DNA from: Polaromonas sp.
Lineage (GTDB): Bacteria > Pseudomonadota > Gammaproteobacteria > Burkholderiales > Burkholderiaceae_C
DNA: 64,000 bases
Direction of reading: 5' to 3'
Assembly: GCA_021737975.1 (NCBI GenBank)
Contig: JAIPCZ010000004.1
Location: forward strand, 39,102-103,101
The notes beneath the pieces were generated by a model. It saw nothing but the letters and a program-made list of their open reading frames with translations, did not search any database and had not been told where the DNA came from. The translations under genes were made by a program, and so were the position numbers. Below, piece by piece: positions 47,753-57,955 of this stretch (positions within the stretch are counted from its first letter, which is position 1; each line of letters opens with the position of its first letter).

Positions 47753-49048
47753 ATGGTTCCGCACCTGATCACCGCCCTGACGGGCCCCATCAATGAGTTG
47801 GAGCAGCGCGTGCTGGACTCCATGCCCGCCATCGAGCGCTGGTTCCGGCTGGAGTGGATGGAGCACACCCCCCCGTTTTACAGCTCGGTGGACGTGCGCA
47901 ACGCCGGCTTCAAACTGGCCCCGGTGGACACCAACCTGTACCCCGGTGGCTGGAACAACCTCACCGCGGAAATGCTGCCGCTGGCGGTGCAGGCCGCCAT
48001 GGCAGCGATCGAGAAAATTTGCCCGGAAGCGCGCAACCTGCTGGTGATCCCGGAGAACGGCCAGCCGAGCAGTTTTTACCTCGCCAACCTGGCCCAGTTG
48101 CAGCGCATTTTCAACATGGCTGGTCTCAATGTGCGGCTCGGCTCCATTGACCCTGCCATCAAGAAAAACACCGCTTTCGAGCTGCAAAACGGCGACAAGG
48201 TCACGCTGGAGCCGGTCATTCGCAGCAAGCGCCGTCTCGGTCTCAAAGACTTTGACCCCTGCACCATCCTGCTCAACAACGACCTGAGCGCCGGTGTGCC
48301 CGGCATTCTGGAAGAAACTTACGAGCAATACCTGCTGCCACCGTTACACGCGGGCTGGCCCACCCGGCGCAAGAGCACGCACTTCAAATGCTACGAGGAG
48401 GTGTCCAAGCGACTGGGCAAATTGCTGGGGGTGGACCCCTGGTTGATTCACCCGCTGTTTGACCGCTGCGAAAACGTCAACCTGGACCAGAGCAACGGCT
48501 TTGACTGCCTGCAAACCCAGGTCGACAGCGTTCTGACCCGTGTCAAGCGCAAATACAAAGAGTACGGCATCAAGGAAAAACCGTTTGTGGTGGTCAAAGC
48601 CGACCACGGCACCCACGAGTTGGGCATCGTCACCATCCGCGACACCAAGGACATGCAGGCCCTTCAGGAACGCATCCAGAGCCTGAACAAGGGTCGCAAA
48701 TCACCCTTTCTACCGCACGATTTCATGGTGCAGGAGGGTGTGCTGACGCAGGAGCGGGTCAACGACGCAGTGGCTGAACCGGTGGTCTACATGATGGACC
48801 GCTATGTCGTCGGCGGTTTCTACCGGGTGCACGCCGGTCGCGGCATCGACGAGAACCTGAACGCCCCCGGCGCCGGCTACGTGCCGCTGGCTTTCGAGCA
48901 CAGCACCCAGTTGCCCCAGCCAGGCGTCAAACCCGGCGCCAGTGTGCCCAATCGTTTTTACATGTACGGTGTCATCGGGCGCCTGGCCATGCTGGCGGCC
49001 AGTTATGAACTCGAAGCCACCGATCCGGAGGCCCAGGATTTCGAATAG
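47753..49048 (+). CDS. gshA: Glutamate--cysteine ligase (proteobacterial GshA type)
   Basis: First enzyme of glutathione synthesis. At 431 residues it belongs to the group common in betaproteobacteria, unlike the longer E. coli GshA. It shows HTPPFYSSVDVRNAGFKLAPVDTNLYPGGWNNL, LLVIPENGQPSSFYL, EKPFVVVKADHGTHELGIVTI and VVGGFYRVHAGRGIDENLNAPG. The start at ATG 47753 follows AGGTCTCCT. It is followed by kup and then gshB, so both glutathione enzymes flank a potassium transporter. Confidence 0.95.
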   Translation: MVPHLITALTGPINELEQRVLDSMPAIERWFRLEWMEHTPPFYSSVDVRNAGFKLAPVDTNLYPGGWNNLTAEMLPLAVQAAMAAIEKICPEARNLLVIPENGQPSSFYLANLAQLQRIFNMAGLNVRLGSIDPAIKKNTAFELQNGDKVTLEPVIRSKRRLGLKDFDPCTILLNNDLSAGVPGILEETYEQYLLPPLHAGWPTRRKSTHFKCYEEVSKRLGKLLGVDPWLIHPLFDRCENVNLDQSNGFDCLQTQVDSVLTRVKRKYKEYGIKEKPFVVVKADHGTHELGIVTIRDTKDMQALQERIQSLNKGRKSPFLPHDFMVQEGVLTQERVNDAVAEPVVYMMDRYVVGGFYRVHAGRGIDENLNAPGAGYVPLAFEHSTQLPQPGVKPGASVPNRFYMYGVIGRLAMLAASYELEATDPEAQDFE

Positions 49049-49121
49049 GTGGCGTTTCTGACGCAAAATAGCGGCCTCACATGACACGGAGCCCGGCGGC
49101 CCAAGGCCCCCGGGTGACTAT

Positions 49122-50990
49122 TTGGCAACATCTCAATCGTCGCTTCGCGCGCTCACTCTGGGCGCCATCGGTGTGGTTTATGGCGACATCGGCACCAGTG
49201 TGCTGTACGCCGTCAAGGAAGTCTTTGGCGCGGGCCATGTGCCCTTCACCGTAGACAACGTGATGGGCGTCATGTCAATCTTCTTCTGGACGCTCACCGT
49301 CATCATTTCCTTGAAATACGTGACTCTGGTACTGCGCGCCGACAACAACGGCGAGGGCGGTCTGGTCGCCATGCTGGCGCTGGCTTCCCAGTCGGTCAAG
49401 GACAAGCCCAAGCTGCGCCGGGTGCTCCTGCTGGTGGGCATTTTTGGCACCTGCCTGTTTTACGGCGATGGCGTGATCACCCCGGCAATCTCGGTGCTGT
49501 CTGCCGTCGAAGGCCTGGAGGTGGTGTCGCCCAACTTCAAGAAGGCGGTGATTCCGCTCACGCTGGTGATTTTGTTCGGTCTGTTTGCCGTGCAGAAGCG
49601 CGGCACGGCCGATATCGGCAAATTTTTTGGCCCGATCACGCTGGTCTGGTTCATCACCATTGCCGTGCTGGGCGTGTCGCACATCGTGCACAACCCCGAA
49701 ATCCTGCAGGCCCTGAGCCCGCACCATGCGCTGGCCTTCATGTGGGCGGAGCCGCTCACCACCTTCATCATCCTGGGAGCCGTCGTGTTGTGTGTGACCG
49801 GTGGCGAGGCCCTCTATGCGGACATGGGCCATTTTGGGAAAAAACCGATCCGACTGGCCTGGTTTTTCATTGTCATGCCTTGCCTGACCTTGAACTATTT
49901 TGGCCAAGGGGCCTTGCTGCTGAGCAACCCGGAAGCTGTCAAGAATCCATTTTTCATGATGGCACCAGCCTGGGCCCTGATCCCGATCGTCTGCCTGGCC
50001 ACCCTGGCAACGGTGATTGCCTCGCAGGCCCTGATCACGGGCGCGTTTTCGGTCACCAAGCAGGTGATTCAACTGGGCTATTTGCCGCGCTTTCAAATCT
50101 GGCACACCAGCATCAAGGAAACCGGCCAAATCTTCATGCCCTTTGTCAATTGGGGCCTGTTTGTGCTGATTGTGCTGGCGGTCTTGTTGTTCAGGTCATC
50201 GAGCAACCTGGCCGCAGCCTACGGCATTGCCGTGACACTCGACATGCTGATCACCACGGTGCTGACGTTTTTTGTGATCCGTTATGCCTGGCACTACCCC
50301 TTGGCGCTGTGTGTGGCTGCCACCGGCCTGTTTTTTGTGGTCGACCTGGCATTTTTCTCCTCCAACCTGCTCAAGCTGTTCGAGGGTGGCTGGTTTCCCC
50401 TGCTGATCGCTGCAGGTGTCTTCACCCTGATGCTGACCTGGAAAGATGGGCGGCGCCTGCTGAACAAGAAATTGGAGGCCGACGCCATTGACCTGGGCAG
50501 CTTTCTGGATGCCGTGTTTGTCAGCCCGCCCGTGCGCGTGGCCGGCACGGCCGTATTTTTGACGGCGGCCCCGGGCACGGTGCCCAATGCCATGTTGCAC
50601 AACCTCAAACACAACAAGGTGCTGCACGAGGCCAACCTGTTTGTCACCGTGGTCAACCACGAGGTGCCGTGGATTGGCATGGACAAGCGCCTGAGCATCG
50701 AGTCGCTCGGGCATGACTGCTGGCAGGTGGTGGTGAACTATGGCTTCAAGAACGACCCGGATTTGCCCAAGGCCTTGCTGCAGATGCGCGGCCGCGGTTG
50801 TGACTTGGACCCCATGACCACCAGTTATTTCCTCTCTCGCGACACGGTGGTGCCCACCATTGGCAGTGGCATGGCGCCATGGCGCGAGAAACTCTTCGCC
50901 CAGATGCACCTCAACGCCAGCGGCGCGGCAGACTTCCTGAACCTGCCGAGCAACTCGGTGGTGGAGTTGGGCAGCAAGATTGAAATTTAA
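49122..50990 (+). CDS. kup: Kup-type potassium uptake permease
   Basis: K+/H+ symporter of the KUP/HAK family, 622 residues, with about 12 membrane segments in the first 430 residues and a soluble C-terminal domain. Family signatures are [76 protein letters not shown] and [16 protein letters not shown]. The start is a TTG at 49122; an ATG at 49081 is out of frame. It lies between gshA and gshB in one apparent operon. Confidence 0.95.
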   Translation: MATSQSSLRALTLGAIGVVYGDIGTSVLYAVKEVFGAGHVPFTVDNVMGVMSIFFWTLTVIISLKYVTLVLRADNNGEGGLVAMLALASQSVKDKPKLRRVLLLVGIFGTCLFYGDGVITPAISVLSAVEGLEVVSPNFKKAVIPLTLVILFGLFAVQKRGTADIGKFFGPITLVWFITIAVLGVSHIVHNPEILQALSPHHALAFMWAEPLTTFIILGAVVLCVTGGEALYADMGHFGKKPIRLAWFFIVMPCLTLNYFGQGALLLSNPEAVKNPFFMMAPAWALIPIVCLATLATVIASQALITGAFSVTKQVIQLGYLPRFQIWHTSIKETGQIFMPFVNWGLFVLIVLAVLLFRSSSNLAAAYGIAVTLDMLITTVLTFFVIRYAWHYPLALCVAATGLFFVVDLAFFSSNLLKLFEGGWFPLLIAAGVFTLMLTWKDGRRLLNKKLEADAIDLGSFLDAVFVSPPVRVAGTAVFLTAAPGTVPNAMLHNLKHNKVLHEANLFVTVVNHEVPWIGMDKRLSIESLGHDCWQVVVNYGFKNDPDLPKALLQMRGRGCDLDPMTTSYFLSRDTVVPTIGSGMAPWREKLFAQMHLNASGAADFLNLPSNSVVELGSKIEI

Positions 50991-51003
50991 TTAGGACCCC
51001 CGA

Positions 51004-51969
51004 ATGAACCTGTTATTCATCGCCGACCCGCTTGAATCCTTCAAAATTTACAAGGACAGCACCTTTGCCATGATGCGCGAGGCCCAGGCTCGTGGCCATG
51101 TCTTAAGCGTCTGCGAGCCCAGGGACATCATGTGGCAACGCGGCGAGCCGGTCACCGCCTTTGTGCGCGACGTCACGCTCACCGGCGACCCCCTGCACTG
51201 GTTCAGCGCCGCCCAGCACAAGCCCGATGAGCGCGGTCAGGCGCTCAGGGACTTCGACGCGGTGGTGATGCGCAAGGACCCGCCGTTCGACAGTGAATTT
51301 TTCTACGCCACACACCTGCTGGAGCAGGCCGAGCGCGAGGGCGCAAAAGTCTTCAACAAACCGCGAGCCCTGCGCGACCACCCGGAAAAGCTGGCGATTC
51401 TGGAATGGCCCCAGTTCATCGGCCCGACCCTGGTCACACGCGATGCGCAGGACATCCGGCGCTTTCACGCCGAACACCAGGACATCATCCTCAAGCCGCT
51501 CGACGGCATGGGCGGCACGGGCATTTTCCGCGTCAAGGCCGACGGTCTCAATTTGGGCGCCATCATCGAAACGCTGAACCGGGACGGCGCCCAGACCGTG
51601 ATGGTGCAAAAATTCCTGCCCGCCATTGCCGAGGGCGACAAACGCATCCTGGTGATCGGTGGCCAGCCCGTGCCCTATTGCCTGGCGCGTATTCCGCAAG
51701 GTGGCGAGGTGCGCGGTAACTTGGCCGTTGGCGGCAAGGGCGTGGCGCAACCCATCAGCGTGCGCGACCGGGCCATCGCCGAGGCCATTGGCCCGGTGCT
51801 GGCCGACCGCGGTTTGCTGCTGATAGGCCTGGACGTGATTGGCGACAGCCTGACCGAGATCAACGTCACCAGCCCGACCTGTTTCCAGGAGATTTTTGAC
51901 CAGACCGGCTTTGACGTGGCCGCCATGTTCGTGCAGGCGCTCGAGGCAGCGGCCCAGCGCCCGTCCTGA
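51004..51969 (+). CDS. gshB: Glutathione synthetase
   Basis: ATP-grasp enzyme joining glycine to gamma-glutamylcysteine. At 321 residues it shows MNLLFIADPLESFKIYKDSTFAMMREAQARGH, VVMRKDPPFDSEFFYATHLLE, the ATP-binding IILKPLDGMGGTGIFRV and the closing LIGLDVIGDSLTEINVTSPTC. Thirteen bases separate it from kup. The helicase gene begins 1 base after its stop. Confidence 0.98.
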   Translation: MNLLFIADPLESFKIYKDSTFAMMREAQARGHVLSVCEPRDIMWQRGEPVTAFVRDVTLTGDPLHWFSAAQHKPDERGQALRDFDAVVMRKDPPFDSEFFYATHLLEQAEREGAKVFNKPRALRDHPEKLAILEWPQFIGPTLVTRDAQDIRRFHAEHQDIILKPLDGMGGTGIFRVKADGLNLGAIIETLNRDGAQTVMVQKFLPAIAEGDKRILVIGGQPVPYCLARIPQGGEVRGNLAVGGKGVAQPISVRDRAIAEAIGPVLADRGLLLIGLDVIGDSLTEINVTSPTCFQEIFDQTGFDVAAMFVQALEAAAQRPS

Positions 51970-51970
51970 C

Positions 51971-54142
51971 GTGAGTTTCCCCGCAACACAGTCCGCACCA
52001 CCCACCGGCCTGAACCTGGCTCAGCAGGAAGCCGTGAACTTCATGCACGGCCCCTGCCTGGTGCTGGCCGGCGCCGGCTCGGGCAAGACGCGCGTCATCA
52101 CCCACAAGATCGGACGTCTGATCCAGTCGGGGGTGGCGGCCAAAAACATCTTCGCCATCACCTTCACCAACAAGGCCGCCGCCGAGATGCGCGAACGCGC
52201 CCGGGGGCTGATCGGCAAGGCGGCGAAAGACGCGGCCATCTGCACCTTTCACGCCCTGGGGGTGCGCCTGCTGCGCGAGGACGGCGCGGTGCTGGGCCTC
52301 AAGCCCCAGTTTTCGATTCTCGACAGCGACGACGTCAACAGCATCCTGAAAGATGCCGGCGGCAGTGTTGATGCCGCCACGGCGCGCAGCTGGCAATGGA
52401 CCATCAGCCTGTGGAAAAACCAGGGCATGAACTCGGCCGCGGCGCTGGCGGCAGCCGGCAACGACTCAGAACGCATCATCGCGCGTGTGATGGCGCACTA
52501 TGAGGAACGGCTCACCGCCTACCAGAGCGTCGACTTTGACGACCTGATCAGCCTGCCGCTGAAACTGCTGCAGAACCACGATTCGGTGCGGCAAAAATGG
52601 CAGGCCCGGGTCGGGCACATTTTGGTGGACGAGTACCAGGACACCAACGCCACCCAGTACGAGTTGCTCAAGCTGCTGGTGGGCGGCAAGGACCCGGCCC
52701 AGGCGCGCTTTACTGCGGTGGGCGACGACGACCAGTCCATCTACGGCTGGCGCGGCGCCACACTCGACAACCTGAAGAAACTGCCGCTTGACTTCCCGGC
52801 GCTCAGGGTCATCAAGCTGGAGCAGAACTACCGCTCCACCGGCGCCATTTTGCAGGCTGCCAACAACGTGATTGGCCCCAACCCCAAGCTTTACCCAAAG
52901 AACCTGTGGAGCGACCTGGGCGTTGGCGAGCCGGTGCGGGTGGTCGATGCCGACACCGAAGAACACGAAGCCGAGCGCACCGTGGCGCGCATCCAGAGCC
53001 TGCGCGCCAGCGGCCTGAACCAGGCCGGGCCGCAATTCAAGGAGTTCCGCGACTTTGCCGTGCTCTACCGCGCCAATCACCAGGCCAAGACGTTCGAGAA
53101 GGCGCTGCGTAAGGCAGCCATTCCGTACAAGGTCTCAGGGGGAACGAGCTTTTTTGACCGGGCGGAAATCAAGGACCTGTGCGCCTGGTTTCGCTTGTGG
53201 ATCAACAACAACGACGACCCGGCGTTTCTGCGCGCCGTGACCACACCCAAACGCGGCATTGGCCACCAGACGCTCGCGCACCTGGGCGACTTTGCCACCA
53301 AGTACCGGGTCAGCATGTTCGAGGCGCTGTTTTCCAGCAGTCTGGGCAGCGTGATTTCGGGCAAGGCGCTGGGCAGCCTGCACGAGTTTGGCCGCGAGAT
53401 CAACGACCTCGAATTCCGCGCCCGCCAGACGCTCGGGGCCGAGGCCGCCAAAACCTTTTTGCTCGACTGGCTCAAGGACATCGGCTTCGAGAAATACCTG
53501 CTCGACGGCGAGGACAGCGAGAAAGTGGCTGCGGCGCGCTGGGGCAATGTGCTGGACTTTTGCGACTGGATGAGCGGGCGCTGTGGTGGCCAGATTGACG
53601 ATGCGGCCGGTGTGAGCACGGCCGGCGAGGTCAAGTCGCTGCTCGAAGTGGCGCAAACCGTGTCGCTGCTGTCCACCATCAGCGAACGCGAGACCGATCA
53701 GAACGTGGTCACCTTGTCGACCCTGCACGCCTCCAAGGGGCTCGAATGGCCGCATGTGATGCTGGTCGGCGTGACCGAGGGCATGCTACCTTTCAAGCTG
53801 CGCGACAACCCCGACGACCTGCCTGCGGGCAACGCGTCAAGCGCGCTGCGTGCGGCCGCACAGGAGGCCGCCAGCGCCACCCTGACCACGCATTTGCAGG
53901 AAGAACGCCGCCTGATGTACGTGGGCATCACCCGCGCCCAGCGCAGCCTGGCCGTGAGTTGGACGCGCAAACGCAAAAAGGGGCGTGAGATGGTGGCCGC
54001 CCAGCCCAGCCGCTTCATCTCCGAGATGGGACTGGACCAGAACACGGTGAAAGAAGACCCACGAGAAAAGCTCAAGGCCCTGCGCGCCGAGTTTGCGCAG
54101 AAGGCGCTGGACGGGGCGGCGGCGCGGGCGCTGGTGCGCTGA
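51971..54142 (+). CDS. Rep/UvrD-family ATP-dependent DNA helicase
   Basis: Superfamily I 3'-5' helicase of 723 residues from GTG 51971 (VSFPATQSAPPTGLNLAQQEAV). Motifs in order: I (LVLAGAGSGKTRVITHKI), Ia (FAITFTNKAAAEMRERAR), II (HILVDEYQDTNATQYELL), III (GDDDQSIYGWRGATLDNLKKLP), IV (LEQNYRSTGAILQAANNVI), V (TLSTLHASKGLEWPHVMLVG) and VI (EERRLMYVGITRAQRSL). The pattern is closer to Rep than UvrD. The ORF-track start at 51896 lies inside gshB. It ends 12 bases before pldA. Confidence 0.95.
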   Translation: MSFPATQSAPPTGLNLAQQEAVNFMHGPCLVLAGAGSGKTRVITHKIGRLIQSGVAAKNIFAITFTNKAAAEMRERARGLIGKAAKDAAICTFHALGVRLLREDGAVLGLKPQFSILDSDDVNSILKDAGGSVDAATARSWQWTISLWKNQGMNSAAALAAAGNDSERIIARVMAHYEERLTAYQSVDFDDLISLPLKLLQNHDSVRQKWQARVGHILVDEYQDTNATQYELLKLLVGGKDPAQARFTAVGDDDQSIYGWRGATLDNLKKLPLDFPALRVIKLEQNYRSTGAILQAANNVIGPNPKLYPKNLWSDLGVGEPVRVVDADTEEHEAERTVARIQSLRASGLNQAGPQFKEFRDFAVLYRANHQAKTFEKALRKAAIPYKVSGGTSFFDRAEIKDLCAWFRLWINNNDDPAFLRAVTTPKRGIGHQTLAHLGDFATKYRVSMFEALFSSSLGSVISGKALGSLHEFGREINDLEFRARQTLGAEAAKTFLLDWLKDIGFEKYLLDGEDSEKVAAARWGNVLDFCDWMSGRCGGQIDDAAGVSTAGEVKSLLEVAQTVSLLSTISERETDQNVVTLSTLHASKGLEWPHVMLVGVTEGMLPFKLRDNPDDLPAGNASSALRAAAQEAASATLTTHLQEERRLMYVGITRAQRSLAVSWTRKRKKGREMVAAQPSRFISEMGLDQNTVKEDPREKLKALRAEFAQKALDGAAARALVR

Positions 54143-54154
54143 AAGGAAAACAAC

Positions 54155-55276
54155 ATGAACGGGATATCCGGGTCTTCAGCGGCCTTCGCGCTGGTTTTGT
54201 CAGCCCTTGCCACTGCCGCAAAGGCGCAAAACGACCCTGCAAACACAGCGTCACCGCCAAGCCCGGGCTGGCAACAATGCAGCGCCCTGACCGGCGACAG
54301 CGTGATGCGTCTGCGCTGTTTTGACCAATGGGCGGCGCAGCAAGCAAGGCCTGTCGTGCTGCCCGCGGTGGCCCCGGTCGTTATCACCATGACGGCGCCC
54401 GAAGCGCACAACTGCAAGAACCCGAAATTTTCGGAGCTGTCGCGCTTCTGGGAGCTCGAAGCCGGCAGCGACTGCGGCACCTTCGGCATCCGCGGTTACC
54501 AGCCCATCAGCCTGTCATGGATCGGCTCGGACAGTGTCAACCTCCAACCAGCATCGCCGGCCCCTGACCACACGGCGGCAGCTGCCCAGGCGTTCAAAAC
54601 CACCGAGATGCGCATCGGCTTGTCGATCCGGACAAAAATCGCCCAGGGATTTCTGACACAAAACGAGCCGTTCAGGCGCGACTCGCTGTGGTTTGCCTAC
54701 TCGCAGCAATCCAACTGGCAGATTTTCAGCGGCGACCTGTCGCGACCGTTTCGCACCACGGACCACGAGCCCGAGCTAATCTACATCTACCCCCTGGAAG
54801 CCACCCTGCCCTGGGGCTGGCAACTGCGCTACGCGGGTGTCAGCGCCAGCCACCAGTCCAACGGCCAGGCGCTGCCCCTGTCTCGCAGTTGGAACCGCAC
54901 CGTGCTGATGGCCGGCCTGGAAAAGGATCAGAAATTCACGGTACAAGGCAAGCTATGGTACCGCGCGACCGAGGACCCCGCCGATGATGACAACCCCGAC
55001 ATCAGCGACCTGATCGGCCGCGCCGAACTGGCCGGCTTCTGGAAAGCCAACGCCGACCACACGCTCGGCCTGACCCTGCGCCATTCATTGCGCGCCGAAA
55101 GCAAGGGTTCGATTCGACTGGAGTGGCTGCGAAAACTGGGCGGCAACGGATTTTCCGGCAGCAATAGCGGTCTGCGCATCCACACCCAGCTGTTCAGCGG
55201 ATATGGCGACTCGCTGGTGGACTACAACCGCCAGCGCACGGTGCTGAGCGTGGGGCTTAGCCTGGTGGACTGGTGA
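54155..55276 (+). CDS. pldA: Outer-membrane phospholipase A
   Basis: Outer-membrane beta-barrel that hydrolyses misplaced phospholipids. At 373 residues it has a signal peptide (MNGISGSSAAFALVLSALATAAKA), a Pro-rich mature N-terminus of about 60 residues, and the OMPLA barrel. The catalytic His/Ser/Asn pattern is intact in VSASHQSNGQALPLSRSWNRTV. EPELIYIYPLEATLP and the C-terminal strand LSVGLSLVDW, ending in an aromatic residue for barrel assembly, support the assignment. It has an AAAGGA ribosome site, and converges with gspF, 7 bases apart. Confidence 0.95.
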   Translation: MNGISGSSAAFALVLSALATAAKAQNDPANTASPPSPGWQQCSALTGDSVMRLRCFDQWAAQQARPVVLPAVAPVVITMTAPEAHNCKNPKFSELSRFWELEAGSDCGTFGIRGYQPISLSWIGSDSVNLQPASPAPDHTAAAAQAFKTTEMRIGLSIRTKIAQGFLTQNEPFRRDSLWFAYSQQSNWQIFSGDLSRPFRTTDHEPELIYIYPLEATLPWGWQLRYAGVSASHQSNGQALPLSRSWNRTVLMAGLEKDQKFTVQGKLWYRATEDPADDDNPDISDLIGRAELAGFWKANADHTLGLTLRHSLRAESKGSIRLEWLRKLGGNGFSGSNSGLRIHTQLFSGYGDSLVDYNRQRTVLSVGLSLVDW

Positions 55277-55283
55277 ACCCGGC

Positions 55284-56513
55284 CTAGCGCACCAGCTGAT
55301 TGAGCTGGATGATCGGCATCAGCACGGCCAGCACGATCAGCATCACCACCAGGCCCATGACCACAATCAGCAGCGGCTCGAGCAGGGTGGCAAGCTGCAG
55401 GGCGCGGCGCTGCACTTCGGTGCTGAGCTGTTTGGCCGCGCGCTGCAGCATCAGCGGCAGCGTGCCGGTCTGTTCACCCAGGCGCGCAAACATGGCCAGC
55501 AGCCCAGGGAAGCGCTTTTTTTGCGCAAGAGCCGAGGCCAGCGGCGCCCCTTCGCGCACCAGCACCAGGGCGTCGAGCGCGTCGGTGCGCATGGCCCGGT
55601 TGGACAGGGTGTGGGCGGCGGCCTGCAAGGCTTTCAGAATAGGGACCCCGGCAGAGGCAAGCATGGCCAGGGTGCTCGCAAAACGCGCCGAGTTGTAGCT
55701 GCGTGACATCTTTCCAAGAATCGGCAGATTCAGCCACGCAGCGTCGAATTTTTCACGGATCGGGTCCCGCGCCAGGGCCAGGCGCGCGCCAACAACACCA
55801 GCGGCAAGTGTGATCAACAACAGCCAGCCATAGCTTCGCAGGAAGGAGCTGGTGTTGATCATGATGACCGTCAGCAAGGGCAGCGCGCGTTTGCTGCCGG
55901 CAAAGACGCTGGCCACTTGCGGCACCACATAGGTCACCAAGAACAGCACGATGACAATGGCCACCAGCGAGACGATGGCGGGGTACAGCGCGGCCCCGAT
56001 CAGCTTGGATTTCAGGGCGTGCTGCTCTTCGAGGTCGTCGGCCAGTCGTTCCAGCACCAGCCCGAGGTTGCCGCTTTGTTCACCGGCACCGATCACCGCG
56101 ACAAAAATGTCCGAGAACTCTCGCGGGTGCTGCGCCAGGGCCTTGGCAAAAGGTGTTCCGCCGTTGACCTCGGCGCGCAGGAGGGCGACCAGCTCGCGTT
56201 CGGGCGCCTTGTCGGCCTCGTCCGAAAGGGAGGAAAGTGCCCGCTCCAGGGGCAGGCCCGAGGACACCAGGCCGGCGAGCTGGCGCGTCCAGATGGCCAA
56301 AGCCGTGGCGTTGAAGACGCGTCGCTGTCGCCGTGTCCCGCCCCCGCGGGCCGGTCGGTCCGAACCTGCCTGGGCGCTGACTAAGTCAACTTTAAGCGGC
56401 ACCAGCGCCTGGGCGCGCAACAAACCCCGCGCTGCCTTGGCCGAGTCGGCCTCGATCACACCCTTGCGGGTGTCGCCGGCAGCGCTGATGGCCTCAAAGG
56501 AATAAACGGGCAT
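55284..56513 (-). CDS. gspF: Type II secretion inner-membrane platform protein GspF
   Basis: Core membrane protein on which the pseudopilus assembles. At 409 residues from ATG 56513 (MPVYSFEAISAAGDTRKGVIEADSAKAAR), it has two GspF cytoplasmic repeats. The first includes FTRQLAGL-type WTRQLAGLVSSGLPLERALSSL and VIGAGEQSGNLGLVLERLADDLE. The second includes SARFASTLAMLASAGVPILKALQAA and RLGEQTGTLPLMLQRAAKQL. Three membrane segments are visible. It is the last gene of the gspJKLMNDEF run. Confidence 0.97.
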   Translation of the reverse strand: MPVYSFEAISAAGDTRKGVIEADSAKAARGLLRAQALVPLKVDLVSAQAGSDRPARGGGTRRQRRVFNATALAIWTRQLAGLVSSGLPLERALSSLSDEADKAPERELVALLRAEVNGGTPFAKALAQHPREFSDIFVAVIGAGEQSGNLGLVLERLADDLEEQHALKSKLIGAALYPAIVSLVAIVIVLFLVTYVVPQVASVFAGSKRALPLLTVIMINTSSFLRSYGWLLLITLAAGVVGARLALARDPIREKFDAAWLNLPILGKMSRSYNSARFASTLAMLASAGVPILKALQAAAHTLSNRAMRTDALDALVLVREGAPLASALAQKKRFPGLLAMFARLGEQTGTLPLMLQRAAKQLSTEVQRRALQLATLLEPLLIVVMGLVVMLIVLAVLMPIIQLNQLVR

Positions 56514-56532
56514 GGGCTGATGCTTCCAAAGC

Positions 56533-57933
56533 CTAGTCGCGCGTGACGCGCAGCAGTTCCTCGCGCGACGTGATGCCCGCACGCACCAGCCGCTCGCCGT
56601 CTTCGCGCATCAGCACCATGCCTGAGGCAATGGCTGCCGCGCGGATGTCGGCTTCCGAGGCGCGGCCGTGAATCTGGGCGCGAATGGCATCGTCGGTGAC
56701 GAGCAGTTCAAACACGCCGCTGCGCCCGCTGTAGCCGGTCTGGCCGCACTGGGCGCAGCCGACAGGTCGGTTGTCCAGCTTGCAATGCGGGCACAATTTG
56801 CGCACCAGGCGCTGGGCCAGCACCCCGAGCAGCGATGAGCTCAGCAAGAACGGTTCCACACCCATGTCGGTCAGGCGCGTCACGGCGCTGGCAGCGTCGT
56901 TGGTGTGGAGCGTCGCCAGCACCAGGTGGCCGGTCAGCGAAGCCTGGATCGCGATCTGCGCGGTCTCGAAATCGCGGATTTCGCCGATCATGATCACGTC
57001 CGGGTCTTGGCGCAGGATGGCGCGCAGGGCCTTGGCAAAAGTGAGGTCGATCTTGGCGTTGACCTGGGTCTGGCCGATACCCGCGAGCTCGTACTCGATC
57101 GGGTCCTCCACCGTCATGATGTTGCTGCTGGCCGAGTCCAGCCGCTGCAGCGCGGCGTACAGCGTGGTGGTCTTGCCCGAGCCGGTGGGACCGGTCACCA
57201 GCACAATGCCATGCGGTTGCGTCACCAACTGCTCAAAACGGCGCAGCACCTCACCTTGCATCCCCAGGGCTTCGAGGCTCAGGCGGCCTTCTGATTTGTC
57301 GAGCAAACGCAACACCGCCCGCTCGCCGTGGGCGCTGGGCAGGGTGGACACGCGCACATCGACCGAGCGCGTGCCAATGCGCAGGCTGATGCGGCCGTCC
57401 TGCGGCAGGCGGCGCTCGGCAATGTCGAGCTCGGCCATGATTTTCAGGCGCGAGATCAGCGCGGCGTGCAGCCCCCGGTTGGGTTGCACCACCTCGCGAA
57501 GCGTGCCATCCACCCGAAAACGCACGCTGCTGTGGCGCTCATAGGGCTCGATGTGGATATCGCTGGCGCCGTCGCGGGCAGCCTGCGTCAGCAGCGCGTT
57601 GAGCATGCGAATGATGGGGGCGTCGTCCGAGGTCTCCAGCAGGTCTTCGATGGCCGGCAGCTCCTGCATCATGCGGCTCAGGTCAGCGTCACTCTCGACT
57701 TCGCTGACGACCGCTGCCGCGCTCGACTCACCCTGGGCATAGGCGGCGCTGATGCGCTGGATCAGCGCGTTGGCCGCATGTGTCTGCAGCTGGCTCTGCG
57801 GGTATTTGCGCAGCACCTCGCCGACGGCGCCGGGCGCGGATTCGGGGTGCACCAGCAGGGCGAAATTGCCCGCGTCTTCCTCCAGCAGGAGCTGGTGGGT
57901 TCTGGCGAAGGCATAAGGCAGGGGGTAACGCAT
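56533..57933 (-). CDS. gspE: Type II secretion ATPase GspE
   Basis: Hexameric cytoplasmic ATPase driving pseudopilus extension. At 466 residues it has Walker [22 protein letters not shown], the Asp box [22 protein letters not shown], Walker [20 protein letters not shown] and His box [18 protein letters not shown]. The zinc module is reduced to [16 protein letters not shown], with the first half shorter than in classic GspE. It lies 22 bases after gspD and 19 before gspF. Confidence 0.97.
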   Translation of the reverse strand: MRYPLPYAFARTHQLLLEEDAGNFALLVHPESAPGAVGEVLRKYPQSQLQTHAANALIQRISAAYAQGESSAAAVVSEVESDADLSRMMQELPAIEDLLETSDDAPIIRMLNALLTQAARDGASDIHIEPYERHSSVRFRVDGTLREVVQPNRGLHAALISRLKIMAELDIAERRLPQDGRISLRIGTRSVDVRVSTLPSAHGERAVLRLLDKSEGRLSLEALGMQGEVLRRFEQLVTQPHGIVLVTGPTGSGKTTTLYAALQRLDSASSNIMTVEDPIEYELAGIGQTQVNAKIDLTFAKALRAILRQDPDVIMIGEIRDFETAQIAIQASLTGHLVLATLHTNDAASAVTRLTDMGVEPFLLSSSLLGVLAQRLVRKLCPHCKLDNRPVGCAQCGQTGYSGRSGVFELLVTDDAIRAQIHGRASEADIRAAAIASGMVLMREDGERLVRAGITSREELLRVTRD

Positions 57934-57955
57934 GGGCCAGCTCGCTTGTCACTGC

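Noticed and set aside
49081-49121. ATG at 49081 as the kup start
   Set aside because: It is out of frame with the Kup protein; the in-frame TTG at 49122 is the only plausible start seen.
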